From: a bacterium
Lineage (GTDB): Bacteria > Cyanobacteriota > Vampirovibrionia > Gastranaerophilales > Gastranaerophilaceae
Assembly: GCA_017541565.1 (NCBI GenBank)
Contig: JAFXYU010000219.1
Location: 1 to 27,292 of the forward strand
Length of the DNA stretch: 27,292 nucleotides
Direction: 5' to 3'
In this document: one piece after another, positions 13,863 to 21,504 of the stretch
Numbering within the stretch: position 1 is the stretch's first letter
How the letters are laid out: the number at the start of each line of letters is the position of its first letter
Made by a program: the position numbers and the translations under genes
The notes under the pieces: generated by a model
Seen by the model: only the letters and a program-made list of their open reading frames with translations
What the model was told of the DNA's origin: nothing
Database searches by the model: none

Positions 13863-14369
13863 ATGTACCAAATAAAAAACAGGATATATTCGGATTTTGA
13901 CAAGACTCAGAAAAGCGGGGTGTGCAATTATCTCCGTGCGCTTGTGAAACAGAATCTTGAACTCAAGGTTGAAGACATTTTTAATAAATTTATTGAGGAT
14001 GAAAAATACTATCTTGAACTCAACGCATCGAGGTTTCCGTTTTTATCGGATGTAATTGAAGATAGCCAGTTTCAAAAAGATACCATTGATTATATAAAAG
14101 AATGCGTAAAATATTATCAATATAAAGAGGCGCAAAAGCCGATTATTGAAGCGCAGAAGGAGTTTGAGAAAAAGAAACGCAAGTTTTTGCAAGAAGTCAA
14201 GATGTCAAAAGAAGCGCCTACAAAAAAGCAGTTATACTATTATGACAAACTTTGTAAGCGTTATTCCGTGGAAAAAAAGCAAACCGATGAACTCTCTAAA
14301 TTGGATTTGAGGGATGAAATAGAAAGAATACTAAATGAACATTCAGACGATTATACAGATGTTGATTGA
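13863..14369 (+). CDS. hypothetical helical protein upstream of prmC
   Basis: 168 residues from the ATG at 13863. A longer frame from a TTG at 13821 would cross the promoter, so it is rejected. Mostly alpha-helical and charged, with a coiled-coil-prone middle (EAQKPIIEAQKEFEKKKRKFLQEVKM, about 96-120). The C-terminal PTKKQLYYYDKLCKRYSVE...LSKLDLRDEIERIL resembles the small PT-x-KQ-x-x-Y-x-x-L helical motif seen at the ends of various nucleic-acid-related proteins. That is a loose likeness. The gene overlaps prmC by 35 bases, so the two are translated together. No function assigned. Confidence 0.7.
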   Translation: MYQIKNRIYSDFDKTQKSGVCNYLRALVKQNLELKVEDIFNKFIEDEKYYLELNASRFPFLSDVIEDSQFQKDTIDYIKECVKYYQYKEAQKPIIEAQKEFEKKKRKFLQEVKMSKEAPTKKQLYYYDKLCKRYSVEKKQTDELSKLDLRDEIERILNEHSDDYTDVD

Positions 14370-15162
14370 TGCGGGAATTGAGGAAAGAGAAGCCAAAAGA
14401 GAAATAAAGATGCTTCTCGAACATTTTTGCAATTATTCCGAGAAGGACGAAATTCTTGGTCACAAACTCACGGACGAGCAGTTGAAGATACTCAAAATGA
14501 AGGTTGAGTCAAGAATTGCCGACAGAACTCCGGTTCAGTATATTATTGGCGAGTCTTATTTTATGGGTAACTTTTTCAAGGTTACTCACGATGTTCTGAT
14601 ACCGAGAGATGAGACGGAAATTCTTGTTACAAAAGCGATTGAGATAATTAAAGAGAATGATTTAAAAAATGTTCTTGATATAGGAACCGGTTCGGGTTGT
14701 ATTGCATGTACGATTGCGGACAGGACTTCTGCGGTGGTTTTGGGTGTTGATATATCGTCAGATGCTTTGCGGATTGCTCTTGATAATGTAACTCGACTCG
14801 GAATTAATAATCGTGCGGTATTCAGGAAGTCTGATTTGTACAGCAAGATAAGAGAAGACGAAAAATTTGATATGATAATTTCCAATCCGCCTTATATTCC
14901 GCGCGGAACGGTTCTTGAACCGGAACTTAAACATGAACCGGAAATTGCGCTTTTTGCTGACGAAAACGGACTTGAAATTTACAGAAAAATTGTTTTAGAA
15001 GCGCCAAAATTCTTAAACCCTGATGGATGGCTTATATTTGAACTCGGGATTGGTGAAGCATCTTCTGTTAAAGCATTTATGAATGAGTATTTTGAGGGTG
15101 TTACGGTTATAAAGGATTTAGCCGGAATCGACAGAGTTATTTACGGAAAACTGATTGGGTAA
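14335..15162 (+). CDS. prmC: peptide chain release factor N5-glutamine methyltransferase
   Basis: 275 residues, the normal length. PrmC (HemK) methylates the Gln of the GGQ motif in release factors RF1 and RF2 using S-adenosylmethionine, raising termination efficiency. The N-terminal helical domain ends in RTPVQYIIGESYFMG (64-78). The SAM-binding loop is VLDIGTGSGCIA (about 113-124), and the catalytic NPPY is at 184-187. Two starts are possible. The ATG at 14335 gives the usual N-terminal length with a 35-base overlap. The ATG at 14359 gives an 11-base overlap but trims the first helix. Neither has a strong ribosome site, so coupling to the upstream gene is likely. No prfA is adjacent in the window. 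Confidence 0.94.
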   Translation: MNIQTIIQMLIDAGIEEREAKREIKMLLEHFCNYSEKDEILGHKLTDEQLKILKMKVESRIADRTPVQYIIGESYFMGNFFKVTHDVLIPRDETEILVTKAIEIIKENDLKNVLDIGTGSGCIACTIADRTSAVVLGVDISSDALRIALDNVTRLGINNRAVFRKSDLYSKIREDEKFDMIISNPPYIPRGTVLEPELKHEPEIALFADENGLEIYRKIVLEAPKFLNPDGWLIFELGIGEASSVKAFMNEYFEGVTVIKDLAGIDRVIYGKLIG

Positions 15163-15170
15163 AGTTCTGT

Positions 15171-15208
15171 AAACAAACCTCGTTGTTTCTTTAATATTCT
15201 TTTTTTTG
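15171..15208 (+). terminator. weak possible terminator after prmC
   Basis: AAACAA (15171-15176) can pair with TTGTTT (15183-15188), followed by CTTTAATATTC and a run of T. The stem is A-T rich and short, so this is a low-confidence call. Confidence 0.3.
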
Positions 15209-15212
15209 GTTG

Positions 15213-15218
15213 TATAAT
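15213..15218 (+). promoter_or_regulatory. -10 box for the pxpA-yvcK-panB operon
   Basis: A perfect TATAAT, with TTTAAT 17 bases upstream as a weak -35. The expected start is near 15225, followed by AAGGGAG and the ATG at 15243. This gene has a normal leader, unlike the leaderless set. Confidence 0.55.
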
Positions 15219-15242
15219 AATGCCTAAAAAGGGAGTAAAAAT

Positions 15243-16037
15243 ATGCAGGATGTTTTAGAAAGAAAATCCATCAAAAATATTGATTTTAACTGCGATTTGG
15301 CGCAGGCGTACGGTGTGTATAAAAACAGTCAGGAATATGAACTTCTTGATTATGTAAGTTCGGTTAACATTTCCTGCGGATTTCATGCAGGCGATCCCGT
15401 TACTATCAAAGATGCGCTATTGAAGGCAAAAGAGAAAAATGTTGCAATAGGCGCACATATAGGATTTAATGACATTCAAGGCTTTGGGTATCGTCCGGTT
15501 GAACTTAAAGAGGATGAACTTGAAGCGTTAGTTGTGTATCAGGTCGGTGCGATTATGTCATTTGCAAAGGCATACGGATTGAGTATTGAACATGTCAGAC
15601 CGCACGGTGCAATGTACAAAATGGCGGGTGAAGATTTTACATTCTCATCTTCAATAGCAAGAGCGGTTAAAAAGTGTTCGGATTGGCTTGTTTATTATGC
15701 TCCGGCGGGTGATATTGCTTCAAAAGTAGGTGATTATGTAAACATTCAAGTTGCTCAGGAAATCTGCCTTGAAAAAACTTATAATGCAGATTTAACGGTT
15801 GATTATGCCGTTCCGGATAATACAAATAACTATGAATTAATAAAAAGATTGCAGCACCTTCTTCACACTTCTCAAATTCGCAACAATTTGGGCGGAATGA
15901 GTTTTGCGCAGGTTGATACAATCCATTTTTCAAACAAGTACAATAATTCAACGGATTTGATTAAGGAGGCTGCAAGGTTGATTTCGCCTGCTCCGGTTAA
16001 TTATGTAAATGCTAAAACATCAGGTTGGGTGGATTAA
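15243..16037 (+). CDS. pxpA: LamB/YcsF family protein, 5-oxoprolinase subunit A-like
   Basis: 264 residues. LamB/YcsF proteins form subunit A of the PxpABC 5-oxoprolinase, which uses ATP to open 5-oxoproline to glutamate. Conserved features: DFNCDLAQAYG, SVNISCGFHAGDP (canonical ACGFHAGD), VAIGAHIGFNDIQGFGYRPV, ALVVYQVGA and HVRPHGAMY. Family members usually read NCDLGEGFG and AHPGYPD, so this one is somewhat divergent (AQAYG, AHIGFND). AAGGGAG lies nine bases upstream. The partner genes pxpB and pxpC are absent from the window; instead yvcK follows after five bases and then panB. The fold assignment is good; the 5-oxoprolinase activity is inferred. Confidence 0.82.
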   Translation: MQDVLERKSIKNIDFNCDLAQAYGVYKNSQEYELLDYVSSVNISCGFHAGDPVTIKDALLKAKEKNVAIGAHIGFNDIQGFGYRPVELKEDELEALVVYQVGAIMSFAKAYGLSIEHVRPHGAMYKMAGEDFTFSSSIARAVKKCSDWLVYYAPAGDIASKVGDYVNIQVAQEICLEKTYNADLTVDYAVPDNTNNYELIKRLQHLLHTSQIRNNLGGMSFAQVDTIHFSNKYNNSTDLIKEAARLISPAPVNYVNAKTSGWVD

Positions 16038-16042
16038 AAGAT

Positions 16043-17356
16043 ATGACATTTGATAAATTTAAAGAAAACGTTAATGTTAAAAAAGAAGTCGGTTGGCTTA
16101 TTCCCGGTCTTGAAGTAAAGAGATGGTTCGCGCTTATATTCCTGGGTTCTGTGATGATAGTTCTGGGATTTATGGTGCTTGCGAATGTTAGACCGATTTA
16201 TATGACTCTGGAATTGATAAGGAAAGCCGCACTGATATTGCCGTCAAACTTTCTTGCAGCGGTATTTATACTTGTCGGCGGAATAATTTTCTTTAAAGGT
16301 TGGCAGAAAACTACATTATCAATAATGGATATGGATTCGACAGAAGGCAACAGTTCCGTATTGGAAAAACTTTACAGAAGAAGAAAACTCAACAAGGGCG
16401 CAAAAATCGTTGCTGTTGGTGGCGGAACAGGTTTGTCGATGCTTCTCAGAGGAATAAAAAAATATACAAACAATATTACGGCAATTGTAACCGTTGGTGA
16501 TGACGGAGGAAGTTCCGGCAGGTTAAGAGAAGAAATGGGCATACTTCCGCCCGGAGATATCAGAAACTGTATTGCTGCCTTAGGTGACGATGAAGGTGTT
16601 ATTACGGAACTTTTTCAATACAGATTTAAAACGGGTGAAGGTCTTGAAGGTCACAGTTTCGGAAACCTTTTTTTAACGGCATTGTGTTCAATTACCGGTA
16701 ATATGGTGAGAGCCGTAAAAGAGTCATCAAAGGTTTTGAATATAAGAGGAGTTGTGCTTCCGGCTACTTTGGACGATATGAAACTTGCGGCAGAATTTGA
16801 AGACGGCAGGGTTATTCACGGTGAATCCAATATTCCTGAAGCAGGAGGAAAGATTAAGACTCTGTTTACCGTTCCTGCGCATTGTAAGGCATTACCTGAG
16901 GCTCTGACCGCAATTAAAGAGGCTGATTTGATTATTTTGGGTCCCGGAAGTTTATACACAAGTGTAATTCCAAACCTTTTGGTGTCAGAGATTGCCGAAG
17001 CGATTGTGCAAGCCAAGGCAAAGAAGATTTATGTATGTAATATAATGACACAACCCGGAGAAACTACGGATTATTCGGTTGCAAGCCATGTTAATGCGTT
17101 AATCAAACATGCGGGCAGCAAAAAGATTGTTGATGCTGTACTTGTGAATAACTCTCTTCCCGATAATATTTCCGAAGGTTATGCTAAAACAGGTTCAATT
17201 CCGGTTAAACTTGATATGGAGAATATTGCGCCAATAGGAATTGAAGTTGTATCGCAAAAACTTATTCAGGAAAATAAGGACGGACTTGTAAGACACAGTT
17301 CAAACAGAGTAGCAAGAGCGGTTTATTACTGGTACAGAAAAAGTATAAAGAGATAA
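16043..17356 (+). CDS. yvcK: YvcK/CofD-like gluconeogenesis factor with N-terminal membrane anchor
   Basis: 437 residues from the ATG at 16043; the frame opens earlier at a TTG, but that overlaps the pxpA end. Two membrane segments (about 27-49 and 65-85) precede a CofD-like Rossmann domain: VAVGGGTGLS (124-132), TVGDDGGSSGRLR (150-162), LPPGDIRNCIAAL, GHSFGNLFL, GPGSLYTSVIPNLLV and IMTQPGETTDYS. YvcK proteins bind UDP-sugars and affect cell shape and growth on gluconeogenic carbon. The membrane anchor is a variant I associate with cyanobacterial-type and some other homologues; B. subtilis YvcK lacks it. The whiA and rapZ genes that flank it in Firmicutes are absent here. The gene is the middle of a pxpA-yvcK-panB operon. 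Confidence 0.93.
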   Translation: MTFDKFKENVNVKKEVGWLIPGLEVKRWFALIFLGSVMIVLGFMVLANVRPIYMTLELIRKAALILPSNFLAAVFILVGGIIFFKGWQKTTLSIMDMDSTEGNSSVLEKLYRRRKLNKGAKIVAVGGGTGLSMLLRGIKKYTNNITAIVTVGDDGGSSGRLREEMGILPPGDIRNCIAALGDDEGVITELFQYRFKTGEGLEGHSFGNLFLTALCSITGNMVRAVKESSKVLNIRGVVLPATLDDMKLAAEFEDGRVIHGESNIPEAGGKIKTLFTVPAHCKALPEALTAIKEADLIILGPGSLYTSVIPNLLVSEIAEAIVQAKAKKIYVCNIMTQPGETTDYSVASHVNALIKHAGSKKIVDAVLVNNSLPDNISEGYAKTGSIPVKLDMENIAPIGIEVVSQKLIQENKDGLVRHSSNRVARAVYYWYRKSIKR

Positions 17357-17357
17357 T

Positions 17358-18188
17358 ATGAAAACGGTATCAACATTTCAGAGATTAAAAGATAATAACG
17401 AAAAAATTTCAATGCTTACCGCATACGACTATTCTACAGCACAGGCATTGGTAAAAGCTGAAATTGACGGAATTTTAGTCGGCGATTCTCTTGCAATGGT
17501 TGCATTAGGGTACGAAAATACCTATAATATTACGATTGACGAGATGCTCATTTTTATTAAAGCGGTTTCAAAAGGGGCAAAAAATTCATTTATAATCGGT
17601 GATATGCCGTTTATGAGTTATAATTTAAGCGTTGAACAGGGGTTAAGCAATGCTTCCGCGATGATAAAATCCGGTGCAAGTGCAGTTAAACTTGAAGGAT
17701 GTAACAGACATATTTTAACTCTTGTAAAAAGGTGTGTAGAATCAGGTATACCGGTTTTAGGGCATTTGGGATTTACTCCGCAGTTGATGAATACTATTGG
17801 CGGACATAAGATTCAGGGTAAGACGGCAGATAATATTGAAATAATTTTAAAATCTGCTAAGAAACTGGAAGAAGCGGGATGTTTCGGAGTTGTTCTTGAA
17901 CTAATGCCTGCTGATAGTGCAAAATATATAACAGAAAATCTTAGAATACCGACAATAGGCATTGGTGCCGGAAAATATTGTTCCGGACAGATTGTTGTAA
18001 CGGATGATATTTTAGGCAAGTTCACCGACTTTACTCCAAAGTTTGTAAAAAAATATACGAACCTCAGCGAGATTATTTTGTCAGGTGCACAACAGTATAA
18101 GAAGGAAGTTAAAGAGGGTATTTTCCCGTCGGAAAAAGAGTCTTTTGAACTTGATTACGAAGAGAAAGAAAAACTTTTGGCGAATTAA
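17358..18188 (+). CDS. panB: 3-methyl-2-oxobutanoate hydroxymethyltransferase
   Basis: 276 residues. PanB transfers a hydroxymethyl group from 5,10-methylene-tetrahydrofolate to alpha-ketoisovalerate, giving ketopantoate for pantothenate and CoA. Seen: MLTAYDYSTA (19-28), metal ligands D43 in VGDSLA and D82 in GDMPFM, VKLEG (110-114), GHLGFTPQ, catalytic E181 in LELMPA, and GIGAG-x-x-x-GQ. The ATG follows the yvcK stop by one base with only a weak AAAGAG upstream, so it is probably translated by coupling. panC, panD and panE are not in the window. The stop overlaps the stop of the convergent kinase gene within a TTAA. Confidence 0.97.
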   Translation: MKTVSTFQRLKDNNEKISMLTAYDYSTAQALVKAEIDGILVGDSLAMVALGYENTYNITIDEMLIFIKAVSKGAKNSFIIGDMPFMSYNLSVEQGLSNASAMIKSGASAVKLEGCNRHILTLVKRCVESGIPVLGHLGFTPQLMNTIGGHKIQGKTADNIEIILKSAKKLEEAGCFGVVLELMPADSAKYITENLRIPTIGIGAGKYCSGQIVVTDDILGKFTDFTPKFVKKYTNLSEIILSGAQQYKKEVKEGIFPSEKESFELDYEEKEKLLAN

Positions 18189-19864
18189 GATTGTTCAATC
18201 GGCATATAAACTTTTACGCAAAAACCGCATTCTTCCGTTGAATACAGGCGAATTTCTCCGTTCATTGCCTCAACAAGTCCTTTAACGATATAAAGCCCAA
18301 GCCCTGTTCCTCGGGTAGTGCGTGTGGTTTTATCGTCAATCCTTGTGAATTTGTCGAACAGAGTTTTAAGTTTTTCTCTCGGAATAACATCATAGTCATT
18401 TTTAACAGAAACAACGATTTTATTTCCTTCGATTTCATAATCAATAGTTATCGGAGTATCGTTTTCAGAGTATTTGACAGCGTTTTCTATCAGGTTTACG
18501 AACACTTGTTCTATTCTGTCATTGTCCGCAAGAATTTCGGTTGAGCAATTTTCAACATTGTTGATTATTTCTTTTCCCAAGTCATTTTTCACAAGGTATA
18601 TAGAACTTTCAATAATAGTATTTACGGGAATAGGCTGAAGATTGAAATTGAGCCTTGCGCCTTCGATGTCAGGTATAACCAGCAAATCTTCAATCATACG
18701 TTTAAGTCGTTCGGACTGTCTTTTTATAACTTTAAGCGATTTTTGTTTTGTTTCTTCGTCTATATCAATATCTTTTCTCAACAGTCTTGAAGTGTATCCT
18801 TGGATACTGGTTAACGGTGTTCTGAACTCATGACTTACCGTATCAACCATGTTTGAGCGAAATTCGTTTAATTGCTTTAATTCTTTGTTTTTCTTTTTTA
18901 ACTGAATGTACGACTTATGGATTTGTGCAACCATCTTATTAAATTCCGTTCCGAGAAATACGATTTCAAACGGTGTGAATATATTTGTTAACAGACGGAT
19001 TCGTCTTTCGTAATTTCCTTTTGAAATTGCTATTATTGCCTTAAACAATTGACGAATGTTGATGTATAGGTATGAGGTGTAGAGTCCGACTACAAAGAAA
19101 ATTGTGAATATAGCAATAAGAATTGATAGAATAATTTTATCTCTGTTATAGTCGATAGCCGTTCGTTTTACCGCTTCGGATGTGTTTACGAGGATGAGTG
19201 CATCAGCCGTGGTTTTTTTCAAATATACCAAAGGCTGGTTTTTAATTTCACCATAGATTACGGCTTTATCCTGTTCAAGATTTTTCGGAAGTTGGGTTAA
19301 ACTTGTTTTAAAGCCGGCTTCCGAATAGTTGCTTGATGCAACAAGCGACCTGTCATCACCCGTTAGGACATATATTTGACGTTTATCTCCTGCCATTGTT
19401 TTAAACAAGTTTTTCTTTAAGTCCGTCAAATCAAGAATTGCAACGAGAAACCTTCCGTCTTTCATCGGACGGGTAATGACAACATAATCGTCGTTATTTT
19501 TATAAGAATCATATAGAGCCAGTTTTTCCTTGTTGTTTATTATTGCGAGTTCTTTATATAAGTCAGCGTTTTTACATATTTCATTAATGTATTGTTGTTC
19601 TTTTTCCGGTGAATTGTAAAAGTCCAGTGTTTCAGAGATTTGGTCAATTTCTCCGCTTATGGATTGTTCAAAAACATCGATTTCTTCCGATACCACATTG
19701 GCTATCATCAAGGCTGCGGATCTCAGTTGCGCACGATTTGACTGTTGGTTAATGTTGTTTATGATAAAACCGCTCACCGTCATAGGGATAATGACGGCAA
19801 AAAAACTTACTACGATAATTTGTTCCGCTATTTTCAGTCTTCTTTTTGAAAAAAACTTGACCAC
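18185..19864 (-). CDS. membrane sensor histidine kinase
   Basis: 559 residues from a GTG start. There are two membrane helices (about 15-35 and 243-266) around a roughly 200-residue extracytoplasmic sensor of Cache-like character (DDYVVITRPMKDGRFLVAILDL, QIYVLTGDDRSLVASSN). A HAMP-like linker (about 267-320), HisKA with H345 in VSHEFRTPLTSIQGY, and a HATPase domain with N box NLIENAVKYS (457-466) and G2 box RGTGLGLYIVKGLVEA (about 518-533) follow. The G1 box is degenerate: where D-x-G-x-G is expected the protein reads NDYDV (489-493). The start overlaps the regulator stop by one base (TAGTG) and has GGGGAGG just upstream, so the GTG is well supported. Its partner is the response regulator upstream. 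The signal sensed is unknown. Confidence 0.93.
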   Translation of the reverse strand: MVKFFSKRRLKIAEQIIVVSFFAVIIPMTVSGFIINNINQQSNRAQLRSAALMIANVVSEEIDVFEQSISGEIDQISETLDFYNSPEKEQQYINEICKNADLYKELAIINNKEKLALYDSYKNNDDYVVITRPMKDGRFLVAILDLTDLKKNLFKTMAGDKRQIYVLTGDDRSLVASSNYSEAGFKTSLTQLPKNLEQDKAVIYGEIKNQPLVYLKKTTADALILVNTSEAVKRTAIDYNRDKIILSILIAIFTIFFVVGLYTSYLYINIRQLFKAIIAISKGNYERRIRLLTNIFTPFEIVFLGTEFNKMVAQIHKSYIQLKKKNKELKQLNEFRSNMVDTVSHEFRTPLTSIQGYTSRLLRKDIDIDEETKQKSLKVIKRQSERLKRMIEDLLVIPDIEGARLNFNLQPIPVNTIIESSIYLVKNDLGKEIINNVENCSTEILADNDRIEQVFVNLIENAVKYSENDTPITIDYEIEGNKIVVSVKNDYDVIPREKLKTLFDKFTRIDDKTTRTTRGTGLGLYIVKGLVEAMNGEIRLYSTEECGFCVKVYMPIEQS

Positions 19865-20574
19865 TATGCCTCCCCGAACGGTGTCAATTTATATCCGACA
19901 TTAGTAACCGTGTGTAAATATTTAGGATTTTTTGTATCCGGTTCAATTTTATTTCTGAGCGCTCCGACATGCACTCTCAACATTCTGACATCGTCGTCAC
20001 TGCTATATCCCCAGACTTCTTCCAGAAGGGTTGCAAGTGTGACAGACTTGTTGAAATGCTGAAGAAGGCAGTAAAGAATTTCAAATTCCGTAGGTGTAAG
20101 TTTAATTTTTTTGTTGAGAATTACTGTTTCCAATGTATCAGGCAAAATCTCAATTTCACCCGCTTCAAGAATTTCATTTGAAGTCATTGTTTCTATTTGA
20201 GGCTGATTTCTTCTTAACAGCACTCTTATTCTCAAAAGAACTTCCTGAATGTCGAACGGCTTTACTAGATAGTCATCCGCACCGCTGTCAAATCCGCTGG
20301 TCTTATCGCCTATTGTGCCTTTTGCCGTAAGCATAAGGATAGGAACATTAATTTTAGCCTGACGAATGTTCTTACATACATCAAATCCGTTCATCTTTGG
20401 CATCATAACATCAAGCAGAATTAAGTCATACTTATTATTGAGGGCTTTGTTTAATCCTTCCATGCCGTCAGCAGCAGTATCTGTAAAATATCCGCTCGAA
20501 GATATATCAAATTCCAACAAATCTCTTATTTCTGTGTCATCATCAACAATAAGTATTCTTTTCTTTTCTGCCAT
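19864..20574 (-). CDS. OmpR/PhoB-family response regulator
   Basis: 236 residues from the ATG at 20574, which has AAAGGA nine bases upstream. A longer open frame to 20646 adds 24 residues lying over the previous gene's end and is rejected. The receiver domain has acidic pocket D11 and D12, phosphoacceptor D55 in LILLDVMMP, T83 and K105 (VKPFD). The C-terminal winged helix has LTPTEFEILYCLLQHFNKSV, VWGYSSDDDVRMLRVHVGALRNKIEP and TVTNVGYKL. It binds DNA as a dimer after phosphorylation, most likely by the kinase encoded directly downstream. Target genes cannot be told from the window. Confidence 0.95.
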   Translation of the reverse strand: MAEKKRILIVDDDTEIRDLLEFDISSSGYFTDTAADGMEGLNKALNNKYDLILLDVMMPKMNGFDVCKNIRQAKINVPILMLTAKGTIGDKTSGFDSGADDYLVKPFDIQEVLLRIRVLLRRNQPQIETMTSNEILEAGEIEILPDTLETVILNKKIKLTPTEFEILYCLLQHFNKSVTLATLLEEVWGYSSDDDVRMLRVHVGALRNKIEPDTKNPKYLHTVTNVGYKLTPFGEA

Positions 20575-20590
20575 ATTCAAAATCCTTTGA

Positions 20591-21172
20591 CTACTTTTCT
20601 TTCGGACAAATAAGCGAAATAAATTCCAATAATTTTGAGAGGTCACCTTCTTTGATTACGGAATCAATTTTTTCTTTAAAACTTTGTGCGTCTTCAGTTA
20701 ACATACCTTCCGGCAATTTAATGTCTGTGTTGTTCTTTGCTTCAACAAAACCTTTATTTATAACAAGAAACTCTCTGTACATTTCTGTTAATTTTTTGAG
20801 TTCGGGTTCAAATTCAAATTTTTTACCCAGAAAATATTGCATATCTTTTGGGAACAGTTCAATAAATCTCAAGGTGAAATCTGTTTCCGGAGTATTTTCT
20901 TCTTCTTTATATTCAAGCCCCAAATAGCCGTTATTTAATATTGGCTGTTCTTTTTGGGTTTTAATATATGCTGCCCACATAAGACAACCTGTATAAAATC
21001 CCACATTGTTGTTGAATACTTCAAGGATTTTTTTGTGGTATTGCATGAATTTAACTTTCTTTTGAGAAAGATTTTTGAACCTGTTTATATCAGAATAAAG
21101 ATACTCCACAGTACCTTGAAAAGCCATAATATAAGGAGCAAATCCCGGATCAAATTCTAAACCTTTTGACAT
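20591..21172 (-). CDS. hypothetical protein, first gene of the two-component operon
   Basis: 193 residues, not recognised. Soluble and mainly helical, rich in aromatic and charged residues, starting MSKGLEFDPGFAPYIMAFQG. A helix NLSQKKVKFMQYHKKILEVFNN is followed by the hydrophobic GFYTGCLMWAAYI (about 58-70), a helical second half and a long acidic tail. GAGGT lies before the ATG, and an extended -10 box (TGG-TAAAAT) is about 23 bases upstream. The stop is 16 bases before the response regulator start, so the three genes are probably one operon. A role as an accessory or regulated factor of the signalling pair is inferred from position only. Confidence 0.75.
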   Translation of the reverse strand: MSKGLEFDPGFAPYIMAFQGTVEYLYSDINRFKNLSQKKVKFMQYHKKILEVFNNNVGFYTGCLMWAAYIKTQKEQPILNNGYLGLEYKEEENTPETDFTLRFIELFPKDMQYFLGKKFEFEPELKKLTEMYREFLVINKGFVEAKNNTDIKLPEGMLTEDAQSFKEKIDSVIKEGDLSKLLEFISLICPKEK

Positions 21173-21194
21173 AATTTACCTCGCCTGTTCATTT

Positions 21195-21203
21195 ATTTTA
21201 CCA
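21195..21203 (-). promoter_or_regulatory. extended -10 box of the two-component operon
   Basis: Minus strand TGG-TAAAAT (21203-21195). The expected start is about 15 bases before the ATG at 21172, leaving room for the GAGG ribosome site. No clear -35. Confidence 0.5.
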
Positions 21204-21297
21204 CAAAATCCTCTGTTTATATGATGTCATGTATATTAAAAAGTTATAGTATGTTAGTCGAGGGGGAGTGTGCTCTCTTACAACAGGGGATTAAGAA

Positions 21298-21504
21298 ATG
21301 TTAAACACTGCTTTAGACTACGAAACAGCAGAGATTTCTACATCAATTACGAAAAATTGGACGGAACAGGCAATTGAATGTTATCGTTTAAACGGAGATT
21401 GTTCAAGATGTTCAATTAAACAGGCTCACTATTCATTTGACTGCCAGATGCCGAGAGTAATTGAAGTATTAAAACTCATGGGCGAACCGGAATTGGACGA
21501 CTAA
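21298..21504 (+). CDS. small four-cysteine protein, 68 residues
   Basis: AGGGGA precedes the ATG. Four cysteines, C28, C35, C38 and C49, in the pattern C-x6-C-x2-C-x10-C, are embedded in AIECYRLNGDCSRC and FDCQMPRVIEVLKLMGEPE. I recall small proteins of Firmicutes and relatives with a similar W...A..CY......C..C.........C.MK..V..L...G.P pattern; their function is not known to me. The spacing could bind zinc or an iron-sulfur cluster. The gene is divergent from the two-component operon and its stop overlaps the nitroreductase stop by three bases on the other strand. Confidence 0.8.
   Translation: MLNTALDYETAEISTSITKNWTEQAIECYRLNGDCSRCSIKQAHYSFDCQMPRVIEVLKLMGEPELDD

Noticed and set aside
16025..16042. 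Upstream TTG start of yvcK
   Set aside because: It overlaps the pxpA end with no ribosome site; the ATG at 16043 leaves a normal five-base spacing.
20575..20646. N-terminal extension of the response regulator by 24 residues
   Set aside because: It overlaps the end of the previous gene, while MAEKKRILIVDDD is the normal receiver start and has AAAGGA upstream.
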